Positions 9,543 to 18,334 of a stretch of DNA of 47,949 bases are shown here, one piece after another. Numbering within the stretch: the stretch's first letter is position 1; each line of letters begins with the position of its first letter. Location: assembly GCA_016192435.1 (NCBI GenBank), contig JACPUD010000073.1, positions 1 to 47,949 of the forward strand, read 5' to 3'. Made by a program: the position numbers and the translations under genes. This stretch comes from Rhodocyclales bacterium. GTDB taxonomy: Bacteria > Pseudomonadota > Gammaproteobacteria > Burkholderiales > Rhodocyclaceae. Under the pieces are notes generated by a model, which ran no database searches, was not told where the DNA came from, and saw only the letters and a program-made list of their open reading frames with translations.

Positions 9543-11489
9543 ATGTCTGATCTCCTGAAAAGCATCGATGCGCGTACGCGCCTGGCAGGAACCAACAAGC
9601 TGGAAATCCTGCTGTTTTCGCTCGGCCCGGACAGCCGTAGCGGGCGGCACGAGACCTTCGGCATCAATGTCTTCAAGGTCCGCGAAGTCATACGTACGCC
9701 GTCGATCACCAGCGCCCCGGAGATGTCGCCCGCGGTCAGGGGCATGGTCAGCCTGCGCGGCGCGCTGGTTCCCGTGGTCGACCTGAGCGACTATGTCGGC
9801 ATCTCGGCCGAGACGCCGCGCGAGATCATGATCGTTACCGAATACAACGGCCACACCCAGGGTTTCCTGGTCGAATCGGTGGATACCATCCTGCGCCTCG
9901 ACTGGGCCCAGATGCGCGTGCCGCCGGAAATGCTGACCAGCGAACTGGGTGGCCTGGTGACCGCCGTCACCGAACTGCCGGACAGTCGTCTGGTGATGCT
10001 GCTCGACGTCGAGCGGATTCTGGCGGAGACGGTGAAACCCGACGACAGCATGCTGTTCGAGAACATTTCCGTGCTTGGGCGCGAAGGTCTGACGGTACTG
10101 TACGCCGATGACTCCTCGATCGCGCGCGGACAGATCCAGCGCACCCTCGATGCCATGGGCGTGCAAGGCATCAGCGCGGTTAACGGCAGGGCGGCCTGGG
10201 ACGAACTGCGCCGCATCGCCGATCACGCGGAGCGATCCGGCCGGCCGGTCAGGGAACTGCTGCAAGTGATCCTGACCGACATCGAAATGCCCGAGATGGA
10301 CGGCTACCTGCTGACCCGTAACATCAAGTCGGATCCGCGCTTCAACGGTGTCCCGGTGCTGATGCATTCGTCGCTGTCGTCGATCTCCAACCGGCACCTG
10401 GGCCTTGCGGTCGGCGTGGACGAGTACGTGCCGAAATTCGAACCGCACCGCCTCTCCGAGTCCCTCACCCGACTGCTGCTGGGCAAGGATGCCCCGCCAC
10501 CGTCCGAATCGGGTGCGGCTCTGGTTACCCTGGCGCGGGCCACCGCGGCGCCTGCGCAGTCCCTGCTCGACAGCGTCGATGCCCGAACCAAGCTGGCCGG
10601 TTCCAACCGCATGGAGATCCTGCTGTTCTCGCTCGGCACCCATGAGCTATTCGGCATCAACGTGTTCAAGGTCCGCGAAGTCGGCGATACGCCCGACATC
10701 ACGCGCACGCCGAACATGCCGCACGGCGTCGAGGGATTGATCAGCCTGCGCGGCAACGTCATCCCGGTGCTTTCGCTGGCGACGGTCATGCAGCTCAAGG
10801 ACGCCCCGCCCGGGCGCGGAGCATCGATGATGGTGGCCGAGTACAGCAAGCGCAACCTCGGCTTCCTGGTGCATGACGTCGATCGCATCATCCGCGTCGA
10901 TTGGGAAAAGGTGCGCGCACCCGACGCCGCCAGCGGCAGCGCCCACGCCTATATCTCGGCGATCACCGAGCTGCCGGACGGGCGTCTGGTGTCGATCCTC
11001 GACGTCGAACAGATCATGTCCAACACTTTTGGCGACAGCGTGGTCGGCCAGATCGATCCGATGGAAGGCGGCGAAAGCATGAACGTGTTTTTCGTCGACG
11101 ACTCCGTGGTCGCGCGCAGGAAGATCGCCGAGGTTCTCGACAAACTCGCCGTCAAGCACAAATATGCGCACAACGGCATGGAGGCCTGGACCCGCCTGTC
11201 GGGCATGGCGGCGCACGCCCAGCAGGCAGGACATGAGGTGCGCGAGGAGCTGGACCTGATCCTCGTGGATGCCGAAATGCCGGAGATGGACGGCTACGTC
11301 CTGACGCGCAACATAAAATCGGACAGGCGCTTCGACGGCATACCGGTCGTCATGCACTCGTCGCTGTCGTCCGAAGCCAACCATGCCATGGGCAAGAGCG
11401 TCGGGGTCGACGCCTACGTGGCGAAATTCGATGCGGAAGCCCTGTCGCACACATTGCGCTCGCAGCTACAGAAGCACGCAACGCACTGA
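9543..11489 (+). CDS. cheV: Tandem CheV fusion (CheW-REC-CheW-REC)
   Basis: Chemotaxis coupling protein of 648 residues, about twice the usual CheV length. Each half has a CheW domain followed by a receiver: CheW about 1-165, REC about 180-305 with Asp246 ([12 protein letters not shown]), CheW about 340-490, REC about 515-640 with Asp576 ([12 protein letters not shown]). The halves clearly arose by duplication: each starts with DARTxLAG, shares EILLFSLG and [10 protein letters not shown], and ends with VLMHSSLSS or VVMHSSLSS. Both acidic pockets are intact. CheV links receptors to CheA and is phosphorylated as an adaptation or phosphate-sink module. Because the operon has no cheW, this protein probably supplies the coupling function. 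An AAAGG site precedes the ATG. Confidence 0.95.
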   Translation: MSDLLKSIDARTRLAGTNKLEILLFSLGPDSRSGRHETFGINVFKVREVIRTPSITSAPEMSPAVRGMVSLRGALVPVVDLSDYVGISAETPREIMIVTEYNGHTQGFLVESVDTILRLDWAQMRVPPEMLTSELGGLVTAVTELPDSRLVMLLDVERILAETVKPDDSMLFENISVLGREGLTVLYADDSSIARGQIQRTLDAMGVQGISAVNGRAAWDELRRIADHAERSGRPVRELLQVILTDIEMPEMDGYLLTRNIKSDPRFNGVPVLMHSSLSSISNRHLGLAVGVDEYVPKFEPHRLSESLTRLLLGKDAPPPSESGAALVTLARATAAPAQSLLDSVDARTKLAGSNRMEILLFSLGTHELFGINVFKVREVGDTPDITRTPNMPHGVEGLISLRGNVIPVLSLATVMQLKDAPPGRGASMMVAEYSKRNLGFLVHDVDRIIRVDWEKVRAPDAASGSAHAYISAITELPDGRLVSILDVEQIMSNTFGDSVVGQIDPMEGGESMNVFFVDDSVVARRKIAEVLDKLAVKHKYAHNGMEAWTRLSGMAAHAQQAGHEVREELDLILVDAEMPEMDGYVLTRNIKSDRRFDGIPVVMHSSLSSEANHAMGKSVGVDAYVAKFDAEALSHTLRSQLQKHATH

Positions 11490-11503
11490 GGAGAAAGCCT
11501 GTT

Positions 11504-11905
11504 ATGACGATTGAAAAAGCCAAGCTGAAGTTTCTCGTGGTCGACGATTTCTCGACCATGCGCCGCATCGTGCGCAACCTGTTGAAGGAACTCGGCTTCA
11601 CCACTGCCGACGAAGCCGAGGACGGCGCGGTCGCCTTGCACAAGCTCAAGAGCGGCGGATTCGATTTCGTCGTCACCGACTGGAACATGCCCAACATGGA
11701 CGGCCTCACCCTGCTGCAGTCGATACGTGCCGATCCGGCGCTGAAGCATCTGCCGGTGTTGATGATCACCGCCGAAGCCAAGCGCGAAAACATCATCCTC
11801 GCCGCCCAGGCCGGCGCCTCCGGCTATATCGTCAAGCCGTTCACGGCGGCGACGCTGGGCGAAAAACTCGAAAAGATCTTCGAAAAACTGGGATGGGCTG
11901 CCTGA
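11504..11905 (+). CDS. cheY: Chemotaxis response regulator CheY
   Basis: Single-domain response regulator of 133 residues that carries phosphoryl groups from CheA to the flagellar switch (FliM/FliN). Hallmarks are the acidic pair in [10 protein letters not shown], phospho-acceptor Asp59 in [12 protein letters not shown], the switch Thr in [10 protein letters not shown], and Lys in YIVKPFT. The [16 protein letters not shown] pattern is that of enteric-type CheY working with CheZ, whose gene follows 33 bases downstream. A GAGGAGA ribosome binding site lies in the 14-base gap after cheV. Confidence 0.97.
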   Translation: MTIEKAKLKFLVVDDFSTMRRIVRNLLKELGFTTADEAEDGAVALHKLKSGGFDFVVTDWNMPNMDGLTLLQSIRADPALKHLPVLMITAEAKRENIILAAQAGASGYIVKPFTAATLGEKLEKIFEKLGWAA

Positions 11906-11938
11906 GGCAGTTCAAAAAAATCAACCGGGACCGGTACG

Positions 11939-12772
11939 ATGGCAAATTCAATCACACATGACCCGAGCGGCGATTCCGCCGATCTGCAGGCGCTCTTCGA
12001 CAGCATCGCGGCCGGCGCACCGCCCGTCGCACCTGGCGATGCGCCGCCACCGCAGCCGGCGCAGGCGGCCAACGACTCGGACGAACTGCAGACGCTGTTC
12101 GACAGCGTCGCCTGGCCCGACCAGCCGTCAGCCGCCGTGGCGCCAGCGTCAACTCTTGCTGCGGACTCGCGCGATGCGGTATTCAACAGGCTCGGCCATC
12201 TGGCCCGGCAACTGCATGACAGCCTGCACGGACTGGGCATGGACAAACTGCTGCAGGACTCCGCGCAAAAGATTCCCGATGCCCGCGAGCGCCTCGCCTA
12301 TATCGCCCAGATGACCGAACAGGCCGCCTCGCGCGTACTCAATGCAACCGACATCGCGCGGCCGGTGCAGGACGCACTGATCGACAGCTCCAAGCAGCTT
12401 GCCCAGCGCTGGCAGCGCATGTTCGCCAACCAATTGTCGGTCGATGAATTCAAGGCCCTGGCGGTCGACACCCACGGCTATTTCGCCACGGCGCCGCAAC
12501 AACTGAAGCTGACCAACGATCAGTTGCTGGAAATCATGATGGCCCAGGACTTTCAGGATCTGACCGGCCAGGTCATCAAGAAAGTCGTGACGCTGGTACA
12601 GGACCTGGAAGCCCAGTTGCTGAGCCTGCTGCTGGAGGCCATGCCCCAGGAGCGCAAGGCCGAAACGCCGGAAGGCCTGCTCAATGGCCCGGCGATCGGC
12701 GGCGCGGGACGCGTCGACATCGTCAGCAACCAATCGCAGGTCGATGATCTACTTGAAAGCCTGGGTTTCTGA
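11939..12772 (+). CDS. cheZ: Protein phosphatase CheZ
   Basis: Phosphatase that removes the phosphoryl group from CheY-P and so resets the motor signal. 277 residues, longer than the roughly 214 of enteric CheZ because of an N-terminal extension of about 70. The catalytic segment AQDFQDLTGQVIKK has Asp207 and Gln211 in the positions of E. coli Asp143 and Gln147. The C-terminus QVDDLLESLGF is the conserved CheY-binding peptide, joined by a flexible linker. The extension holds two copies of an LQxLFDSxA motif that loosely resembles this peptide. It lies between cheY and cheA, 25 bases before the cheA start. Confidence 0.95.
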   Translation: MANSITHDPSGDSADLQALFDSIAAGAPPVAPGDAPPPQPAQAANDSDELQTLFDSVAWPDQPSAAVAPASTLAADSRDAVFNRLGHLARQLHDSLHGLGMDKLLQDSAQKIPDARERLAYIAQMTEQAASRVLNATDIARPVQDALIDSSKQLAQRWQRMFANQLSVDEFKALAVDTHGYFATAPQQLKLTNDQLLEIMMAQDFQDLTGQVIKKVVTLVQDLEAQLLSLLLEAMPQERKAETPEGLLNGPAIGGAGRVDIVSNQSQVDDLLESLGF

Positions 12773-12797
12773 ATCGGCTGTCGTCGAGGAGTCGCAA

Positions 12798-14714
12798 ATG
12801 AGCAATTTTCAGGGAATGGAAGGGCTGCTGCAGGATTTTCTGGTCGAAGCCGGAGACCTGCTGTCCGGGGTTGATAACAAATTGGTGGACCTTGAGCGGA
12901 ACCCGGGCGACCATCACCTGCTCAACGAAATATTCCGCGGCTTTCACACCATCAAAGGTGGTGCCGGATTTCTCAATGCGGTCGAACTGGTAACGCTGTG
13001 CCATCTGACAGAGAATCTCTTCGATCGCCTGCGCAACAACGAACTGCGTCTCAATGGCGAAATCATGGACGTGATCCTGGCCGCCACGGGATCGGTACGC
13101 GACATGTTCGACATGCTGGAGCGCGGCCTGCAGCCGGCGCCCGCCGACGACCGGCTGCTGGCCCGCTTGAAGGCGGCGCTGGCCGGCGAACTGGGTGCGG
13201 ACGCACCCAACGCTGCACCGCCGCCTGCCCCAGCCAATGCGCCGCCGGCAGCACCCGTCACTGGCGCGCCGGGACCGGACTGGGACGCCCTGTTCACCGC
13301 CCTCACCAAGCCGGCAGGAACCCTAGGGAGCGCGGCGGCAGCCAATAGCCCGGCCGGCGCGGCGCCCACCCCGTTGTCGCACGACGTCAGCGGCGAGACC
13401 CCCGAGCAGATCATTCACGCCGCGCTCGGTCGCCGCAGCACCGACCGGCCCGGTTCGAGCGCTCCCTCCGGGCGCCGCGAAAATGAAAAGACCCGCGACA
13501 GCTCGATCCGCGTCGATACGGCGCGGCTCGATCAGGTGCTGAATCTTTCCGGCGAGATCGGCCTGACCAAGAATCGCCTGAACGCCTTGCGCTCGCAGAT
13601 CATCAATGGCCAATCCGACACGGAGACGCTGCACGCGCTGGACCAGGCGGTGAGCCAGCTCGACCTGCTGGTATCCGACATGCAGAACGCGGTGATGAAA
13701 ACCCGCATGCAGCCGATCGGCCGCCTGTTCCAGAAGTATCCCCGCATCGCCCGCGATCTGGCCCGCAGCCTGGGCAAGGACGTCGAACTGGAACTGGTGG
13801 GCGAGGAGACGGAAATCGACAAGACGATGATCGAGGATCTGTCCGACCCGATCATCCACCTGATCCGCAATGCGGTCGATCACGGCGTCGAGTCGCCCGA
13901 AGAACGCCGGGCCGCGGGCAAGCCGGAAAAATCCCAGGTACGCCTTGAGGCACGCCAGGAAGGCGATCACATTGTCATCATGATTGCCGACGACGGACGT
14001 GGCATGCATGCCGAACGCCTGCGCGCCAAGGCACTGGAAAAAGGCCTGATCACCGACGAGGAAGCCAACACCCTGGACGAACGGCAGAGCTTCAACCTAA
14101 TCCTGCTGCCGGGCTTCTCGACCAAGGACGCCGTCTCGGATGTTTCGGGACGCGGCGTCGGCATGGACGTGGTCAAGACCAACATCCAGAAGCTCAAGGG
14201 CCGCATCGACATCAAGTCGACGCCCGGCCGCGGCTCGACCTTCGTCATCTCGCTGCCGCTGACGCTGGCGATATTGCCGGTATTGCTGGTACAACTCGGC
14301 GAACAGCCCTTCGCCGTACCGCTGTCAATGGTGCGCGAGATCATGCCGATCCAGCCCTCGGCGGTGCAGGAAGTGGGCGGCTGCGCCACCATGGTGGTGC
14401 GCGGTACGGTGCTGCCCATGTATCCGCTCAACTCCCTGCTCGGCTGGCCTTCCGAGCAGGTGCCGACCTACGGCGTGCTGATGCAGACCGCCGAGCACGC
14501 GTTCATTCTCGCCATCGACGGTTTCATGGGGCGCGAGGACGCGGTGATCAAGTCGCTCGACGACTTCCGACCCAAGGGAGTCGCCGGCGTCACCACCCTC
14601 TCGAATGGCAAGATCGTGCTGATTCTGGACATGAAGGAATTGTTCCAGATGACCGGCGAGGAGCGCGGGGTGCCGCGCTCGGTCTTCATGCAGGCCATCG
14701 CCCAGGTCGCCTGA
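12798..14714 (+). CDS. cheA: Chemotaxis sensor histidine kinase CheA
   Basis: Central kinase of the pathway: it autophosphorylates on the Hpt domain and passes phosphate to CheY, CheB and the CheV receivers. 638 residues. P1 Hpt about 1-110 with His50 in FHTIKGGAGFL; a Pro/Ala-rich linker about 125-235; P3 dimerisation (RVDTARLDQVLNLSGEIG); P4 kinase with HLIRNAVDHGVE, DDGRGM and GRGVGMDVVK; C-terminal CheW-like P5. No recognisable P2 domain fits in the linker. The ATG at 12798 is preceded by GAGGAG; an upstream start in this frame would overlap cheZ and is rejected. It is the last clear chemotaxis gene of the operon. Confidence 0.96.
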   Translation: MSNFQGMEGLLQDFLVEAGDLLSGVDNKLVDLERNPGDHHLLNEIFRGFHTIKGGAGFLNAVELVTLCHLTENLFDRLRNNELRLNGEIMDVILAATGSVRDMFDMLERGLQPAPADDRLLARLKAALAGELGADAPNAAPPPAPANAPPAAPVTGAPGPDWDALFTALTKPAGTLGSAAAANSPAGAAPTPLSHDVSGETPEQIIHAALGRRSTDRPGSSAPSGRRENEKTRDSSIRVDTARLDQVLNLSGEIGLTKNRLNALRSQIINGQSDTETLHALDQAVSQLDLLVSDMQNAVMKTRMQPIGRLFQKYPRIARDLARSLGKDVELELVGEETEIDKTMIEDLSDPIIHLIRNAVDHGVESPEERRAAGKPEKSQVRLEARQEGDHIVIMIADDGRGMHAERLRAKALEKGLITDEEANTLDERQSFNLILLPGFSTKDAVSDVSGRGVGMDVVKTNIQKLKGRIDIKSTPGRGSTFVISLPLTLAILPVLLVQLGEQPFAVPLSMVREIMPIQPSAVQEVGGCATMVVRGTVLPMYPLNSLLGWPSEQVPTYGVLMQTAEHAFILAIDGFMGREDAVIKSLDDFRPKGVAGVTTLSNGKIVLILDMKELFQMTGEERGVPRSVFMQAIAQVA

Positions 14715-14802
14715 GCCGCCTATGACAGCCTATGGCAGCCGCAATGCAGAACCGCGCCGCATGCGGCGGCAGTTGGCCTGATCCGGCGACGGCGCTTTTG
14801 CG

Positions 14803-16206
14803 ATGGCCGCTGCTTCGACAGCCTGCGACCTAGACCGCGACGATCCGGCCCGGATTGCGGCACGATGGCTGGCAGGGCTGGCGGCGTCATCCTTGGTGGC
14901 CGTACTGCGCGACGAGGAGTTGCCACGGCAGCCGATCGCGACGCTTGCCGCGTTTGCGACCGCGGCCTTGCAGGCTGGGCGCACGCTGCTGATCCTGGTA
15001 CCCGACGACGATCCGCTGCCGGAACTCTCCAACGCACTCGACATTGCCCTGCGTCCCCTCTGCCTGGTCCTGCCGGCCGCCGACTTCGCCGCCCGCATTG
15101 CGCTGCGTGCCACGCTGTCCCTGCTGGGCAGCCGCCTGGCACGCGACACGGAAGCCACGCAGGGTGCGCCCTGGGTGCGCCAGCGCCAGCACATCGCCGA
15201 CCACGCCGAGTTGTGGCAGCAGGCCCGGACATGGGCCGCGCAGAACGACCGCAGCGATTGTCCCGTCGCGGTCGCCAAGCTGTTTCCGGTGCGCATCCTG
15301 CCGCTCGGTGCCTTCCGTAGCCTGCAGCAACAGGCGGCCGACATCACCCTGCTCTACCGCTGCCATGCGCCGGCGGAACTGGTCGCGCCCAGCGGCCGCA
15401 TGCTGCGCGTCGGCCGCTGCGCCGCGGCGCGCGACGGCCACGCGCTCGCGGCAAGCGACGAGACCGCGAGGCTGATCCTCGAACGCGAGCAACTCACGCG
15501 CGACATCGGCGACCTGGAACTGGAACTGGCGACGGTGCAAGCCGAAGTGGCGGAATTTATGCGCTACTACTACGAACGGGTCGGCCTGCGCATGGCCCAA
15601 CGCGACGCGCTCCAGGCGCGACTCGCCGCCGCTGAAGCCGCACGGACGCCGCAAGACAGCGGCATCGGCGCCGCAGCCCGCCAATGGCAACAGCAGGCCG
15701 AACAGTCGGCGCGCGAAACCGATCGATTTGCCGAAGCGGCGGCCGAGGAAGCTCCCGTGTTCCGCCCCGACAACGACATCAAGCGGCTGTTCCGCCAGAT
15801 CGCGCAGCAGATCCACCCAGACCGCGCCGGCGACGAAGCCGACCGGGCGTGGCGCACGCGATTGATGAGCGAGGCCAACCGGGCCTATCGCCACGGCGAC
15901 GTCGGCGCGCTGCATGAAGTCGCCGCCCTTTGGGCCGAGGGCAGCCCGGCTGCCGCGCCGGACCCTTCAGGCGCGGGCGGCGTCCGCCATGTCGCCCTCC
16001 TTGGCCAGCAGGTGGCACGCCTGCGCGTGCGGCTGGGCGAGATCGAACGCGAGCTGCACCGCGTGTTCGGCTCGCGCCTCTACGAGCTCTTTATCGCCAA
16101 CCGCCAGGCGCAACGCCAGGGACGCGATCTGCTCGGCGAGATGGCCGCCCAGCTCGACGCATCGATCGCCGAACTGCAACGCAGTTGCGGCGCCGGCGCC
16201 GCCTGA
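14803..16206 (+). CDS. J-domain-like coiled-coil protein
   Basis: Protein of 467 residues with no family name I can assign as a whole. Residues 1-160 are an Ala/Leu-rich globular region. About 225-300 is a charged, heptad-like coiled coil (EREQLTRDIGDLELELATVQ). Residues about 325-375 match the second half of a J domain, with DNDIKRLFRQIAQQIHPDRA giving the HPD motif at 338-340 and a plausible helix III (LMSEANRAYRHGD). A second helical segment ends the protein. J domains stimulate Hsp70 ATPase, so a DnaK co-chaperone role is possible, but the usual Gly/Phe and zinc regions are absent. It starts 88 bases after cheA and may be co-transcribed; it converges on the Sel1-repeat gene. Confidence 0.72.
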   Translation: MAAASTACDLDRDDPARIAARWLAGLAASSLVAVLRDEELPRQPIATLAAFATAALQAGRTLLILVPDDDPLPELSNALDIALRPLCLVLPAADFAARIALRATLSLLGSRLARDTEATQGAPWVRQRQHIADHAELWQQARTWAAQNDRSDCPVAVAKLFPVRILPLGAFRSLQQQAADITLLYRCHAPAELVAPSGRMLRVGRCAAARDGHALAASDETARLILEREQLTRDIGDLELELATVQAEVAEFMRYYYERVGLRMAQRDALQARLAAAEAARTPQDSGIGAAARQWQQQAEQSARETDRFAEAAAEEAPVFRPDNDIKRLFRQIAQQIHPDRAGDEADRAWRTRLMSEANRAYRHGDVGALHEVAALWAEGSPAAAPDPSGAGGVRHVALLGQQVARLRVRLGEIERELHRVFGSRLYELFIANRQAQRQGRDLLGEMAAQLDASIAELQRSCGAGAA

Positions 16207-16248
16207 TCGCCGGCAGACCCGCTTTCGAAGCACCGCGCAGCGCTTCCG

Positions 16249-18126
16249 CTATGCGGCGCCCTCGAGTTGCAGCAGCATTGCCCGAGCCTCGGCATGACCC
16301 AGCCCCGCCGCACTGCGCAGCCATTTCGCTGCCTGGCGTGAACTGCGCCTGACACCCGCACCACGCTGGTAGGCGAGTCCAAGCTCGAAACAGGCTCCGG
16401 CCTCATCCTGCAAGGCGGAACGCCGCAACCAGTACACCCCGCGCTGCGCATCGCGCTCGACGCCCTCGCCATGCAGCAGGCAGTAGCCGCAACTGTACAT
16501 GGCGTAGGCATCCTCATGCTGCAGCGCCGCCTGCTGGTACCAATGAAATGCCTCGGCCGGCCTGCGCGCCACGCCTTGGCCGAAATACAGCAGGTCGCCG
16601 AGAATCAGCTTTGCATCGGGCAGCGTTGCGGCCCGACGATACCAGTCCACCGCCGCGGCGGCATCGGCCGCCACCCCGGTGCCGTGGCGCAGACACTCGG
16701 CGAGCATGAAAGCGGCGCGCCGGTGTCCGCGCGCCGCGGCCCGGCGCAAGCAGCTTACGGCAACGGCCAGGGCCGGATCCGTCGCGACGGTCGCCGATTC
16801 CAGCAATTCGCGTCCGCGCACATACCAGTAGCGCACCAGTTCGCCCCTGGCCTGCGGCCATCCTGCCTGCATCGCCGCCAGCAACAAAGCCTCGCCGCGG
16901 TCGGCTTCGATCTCGCCGCCGATCCCCAGCAACAGGCACCGCCCATGTTCTGCCATGCCATGCGCATCGCCGCAGGCCGCCGCCTGGCGATAGGCGCGGC
17001 GCGCCGCCGCAGGATCGACTGCGGTGCCTTCGCCGCGCTCGTGGCATTCGCCGAGCCAGACCCAGGCCGCCGCGTCGCCCAGATCCGCCGCCGCGCGATA
17101 CCAGGTCAATGCCGTTGCCTTGTCCTCGGCAATGCCGTCGCCCCAGCGATAGGCGTGAGCAATCTTGAGATGCGCGCGGACGTGCCCGTGCTGTGCCGCA
17201 GCCCGCCACCAGTGCAGTGCCGCGCCGAGATCGCGACCGGCCGCAGCGATGCCGTAAGCGTGACACTCGCCGAGTTCGAACTCGGCATCGCGGCTGCCCC
17301 GCTGCGCGGCCCGGCCGTACCATTCCAACGCGGCATCCGGATTGCGGGCGGCACCGATGCCGAAGCAGGCCGCTTGCCCGAGCAAGAACATCGCCCCCGC
17401 CACGCCCTGCTCGGCGGCAGCCCGAAAATGCACCACAGCGGCGGCGGGATCGGCGGCAATGCCTTCGCCGACATACAGACACATGCCGAGGCAGAAGCTC
17501 GCGCTGGCTATGCCGTCTGCGGCCGCCGCACGCCACAGGCGCAACGCCTCTTCGCGATTCTGCGCGACGCCGCGGCCGAAGAAATGGCAGCGCGCCAGCA
17601 GGTCGCGCGACGCTGCATGCCCATGCCCGGCGGCGTGCCGCAGCCAGTGCCCGGCGCGGGCGAAGTCGGGCGTGGCGCCGACGCCTATGCCGAAATAATG
17701 CATGCGCCCGAGCCAATACAGGGCGAGGACCACCTCGCTTGCCGCGGCGCGGGTGAATAGGCGCAGCGCCTCGGCGTCATCGCGCGGCAGGCCGCAGCCG
17801 TGATGCAGCAGCCAGGCCAGCACGGCCAGTCCCGACGGGCAGTCCGACTCCGCGCTTTGCAGTGCCCAACGCACCGCCGCCGCCGCATCCTTCTGTTCGC
17901 GATCACCGTTGACATGGCGCCAGGCCAGTTCGGCCTGCGCGCCGGCATTGCCGCCGGCGGCCATGCGGCGCAATTCGAGGGGCGCAAGCCGAGCCCAGAA
18001 TTCCTCCGGACGTCCCAGCAATTCGAGCCCTTGGGCCGCGCCGCGCTCGACCAGTGCGCTATCCAGCGCGCCGCGGAAAAATCCCAGCAGCGCCGCGGAT
18101 GGCAGGGGAACCAGGGACTGCTTCAT
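16249..18126 (-). CDS. Sel1-like tetratricopeptide repeat protein
   Basis: 625-residue protein made almost entirely of Sel1-like repeats of about 36 residues, roughly 13 copies from residue 60 to the end. The repeat signature (A-LG--Y--G-GV--D---A--W---AA--G) is clear in LGECHERGEGTAVDPAAARR and in ARCHFFGRGVAQNREEALRL. Such repeats form a superhelix that binds other proteins. No signal peptide or catalytic domain is visible, so it is probably a cytoplasmic scaffold. It converges on the J-domain-like gene with a 42-base gap. Partner and pathway are unknown; nearby c-di-GMP and chemotaxis genes suggest a signalling role, by inference only. Confidence 0.88.
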   Translation of the reverse strand: MKQSLVPLPSAALLGFFRGALDSALVERGAAQGLELLGRPEEFWARLAPLELRRMAAGGNAGAQAELAWRHVNGDREQKDAAAAVRWALQSAESDCPSGLAVLAWLLHHGCGLPRDDAEALRLFTRAAASEVVLALYWLGRMHYFGIGVGATPDFARAGHWLRHAAGHGHAASRDLLARCHFFGRGVAQNREEALRLWRAAAADGIASASFCLGMCLYVGEGIAADPAAAVVHFRAAAEQGVAGAMFLLGQAACFGIGAARNPDAALEWYGRAAQRGSRDAEFELGECHAYGIAAAGRDLGAALHWWRAAAQHGHVRAHLKIAHAYRWGDGIAEDKATALTWYRAAADLGDAAAWVWLGECHERGEGTAVDPAAARRAYRQAAACGDAHGMAEHGRCLLLGIGGEIEADRGEALLLAAMQAGWPQARGELVRYWYVRGRELLESATVATDPALAVAVSCLRRAAARGHRRAAFMLAECLRHGTGVAADAAAAVDWYRRAATLPDAKLILGDLLYFGQGVARRPAEAFHWYQQAALQHEDAYAMYSCGYCLLHGEGVERDAQRGVYWLRRSALQDEAGACFELGLAYQRGAGVRRSSRQAAKWLRSAAGLGHAEARAMLLQLEGAA

Positions 18127-18188
18127 GCCCTGCGGAATTGTCGAACCATGCCAGGCAGGTTAACGCAAGCTGCGCCCGGCGAAAGCGA

Positions 18189-18260
18189 CGATCAATAGCC
18201 GAGTTGATCGCATGCTCGCCGATTGCAGCCGGCGTCCCTGTCAGTTCGGCTGACGTCAGC
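18189..18260. repeat. Palindromes upstream of the Sel1-repeat gene
   Basis: The 208-base gap between the Sel1 gene and the diguanylate cyclase stop contains CGATCAA/TTGATCG (18189-18210, 8-base spacer) and the perfect 12-base palindrome GCTGACGTCAGC (18249-18260). The first is a plausible operator for the Sel1 gene, whose promoter should lie here; the second could be an operator or a terminator stem for the cyclase. Confidence 0.4.
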
Positions 18261-18334
18261 GAGATTGCGAAGCTTGGCGGAATTCGCCTGCCACGGCCGC
18301 GCCCGGCGGCGGAAAACTACCAGGCGGCGGGATC

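Noticed and set aside
7479..10643. A 1054-codon open frame on the minus strand opposite the MCP and tandem cheV genes
   Set aside because: Its product has no recognisable domain, while both genes on the plus strand match known families along their whole length. Long antisense frames are common in GC-rich coding DNA.
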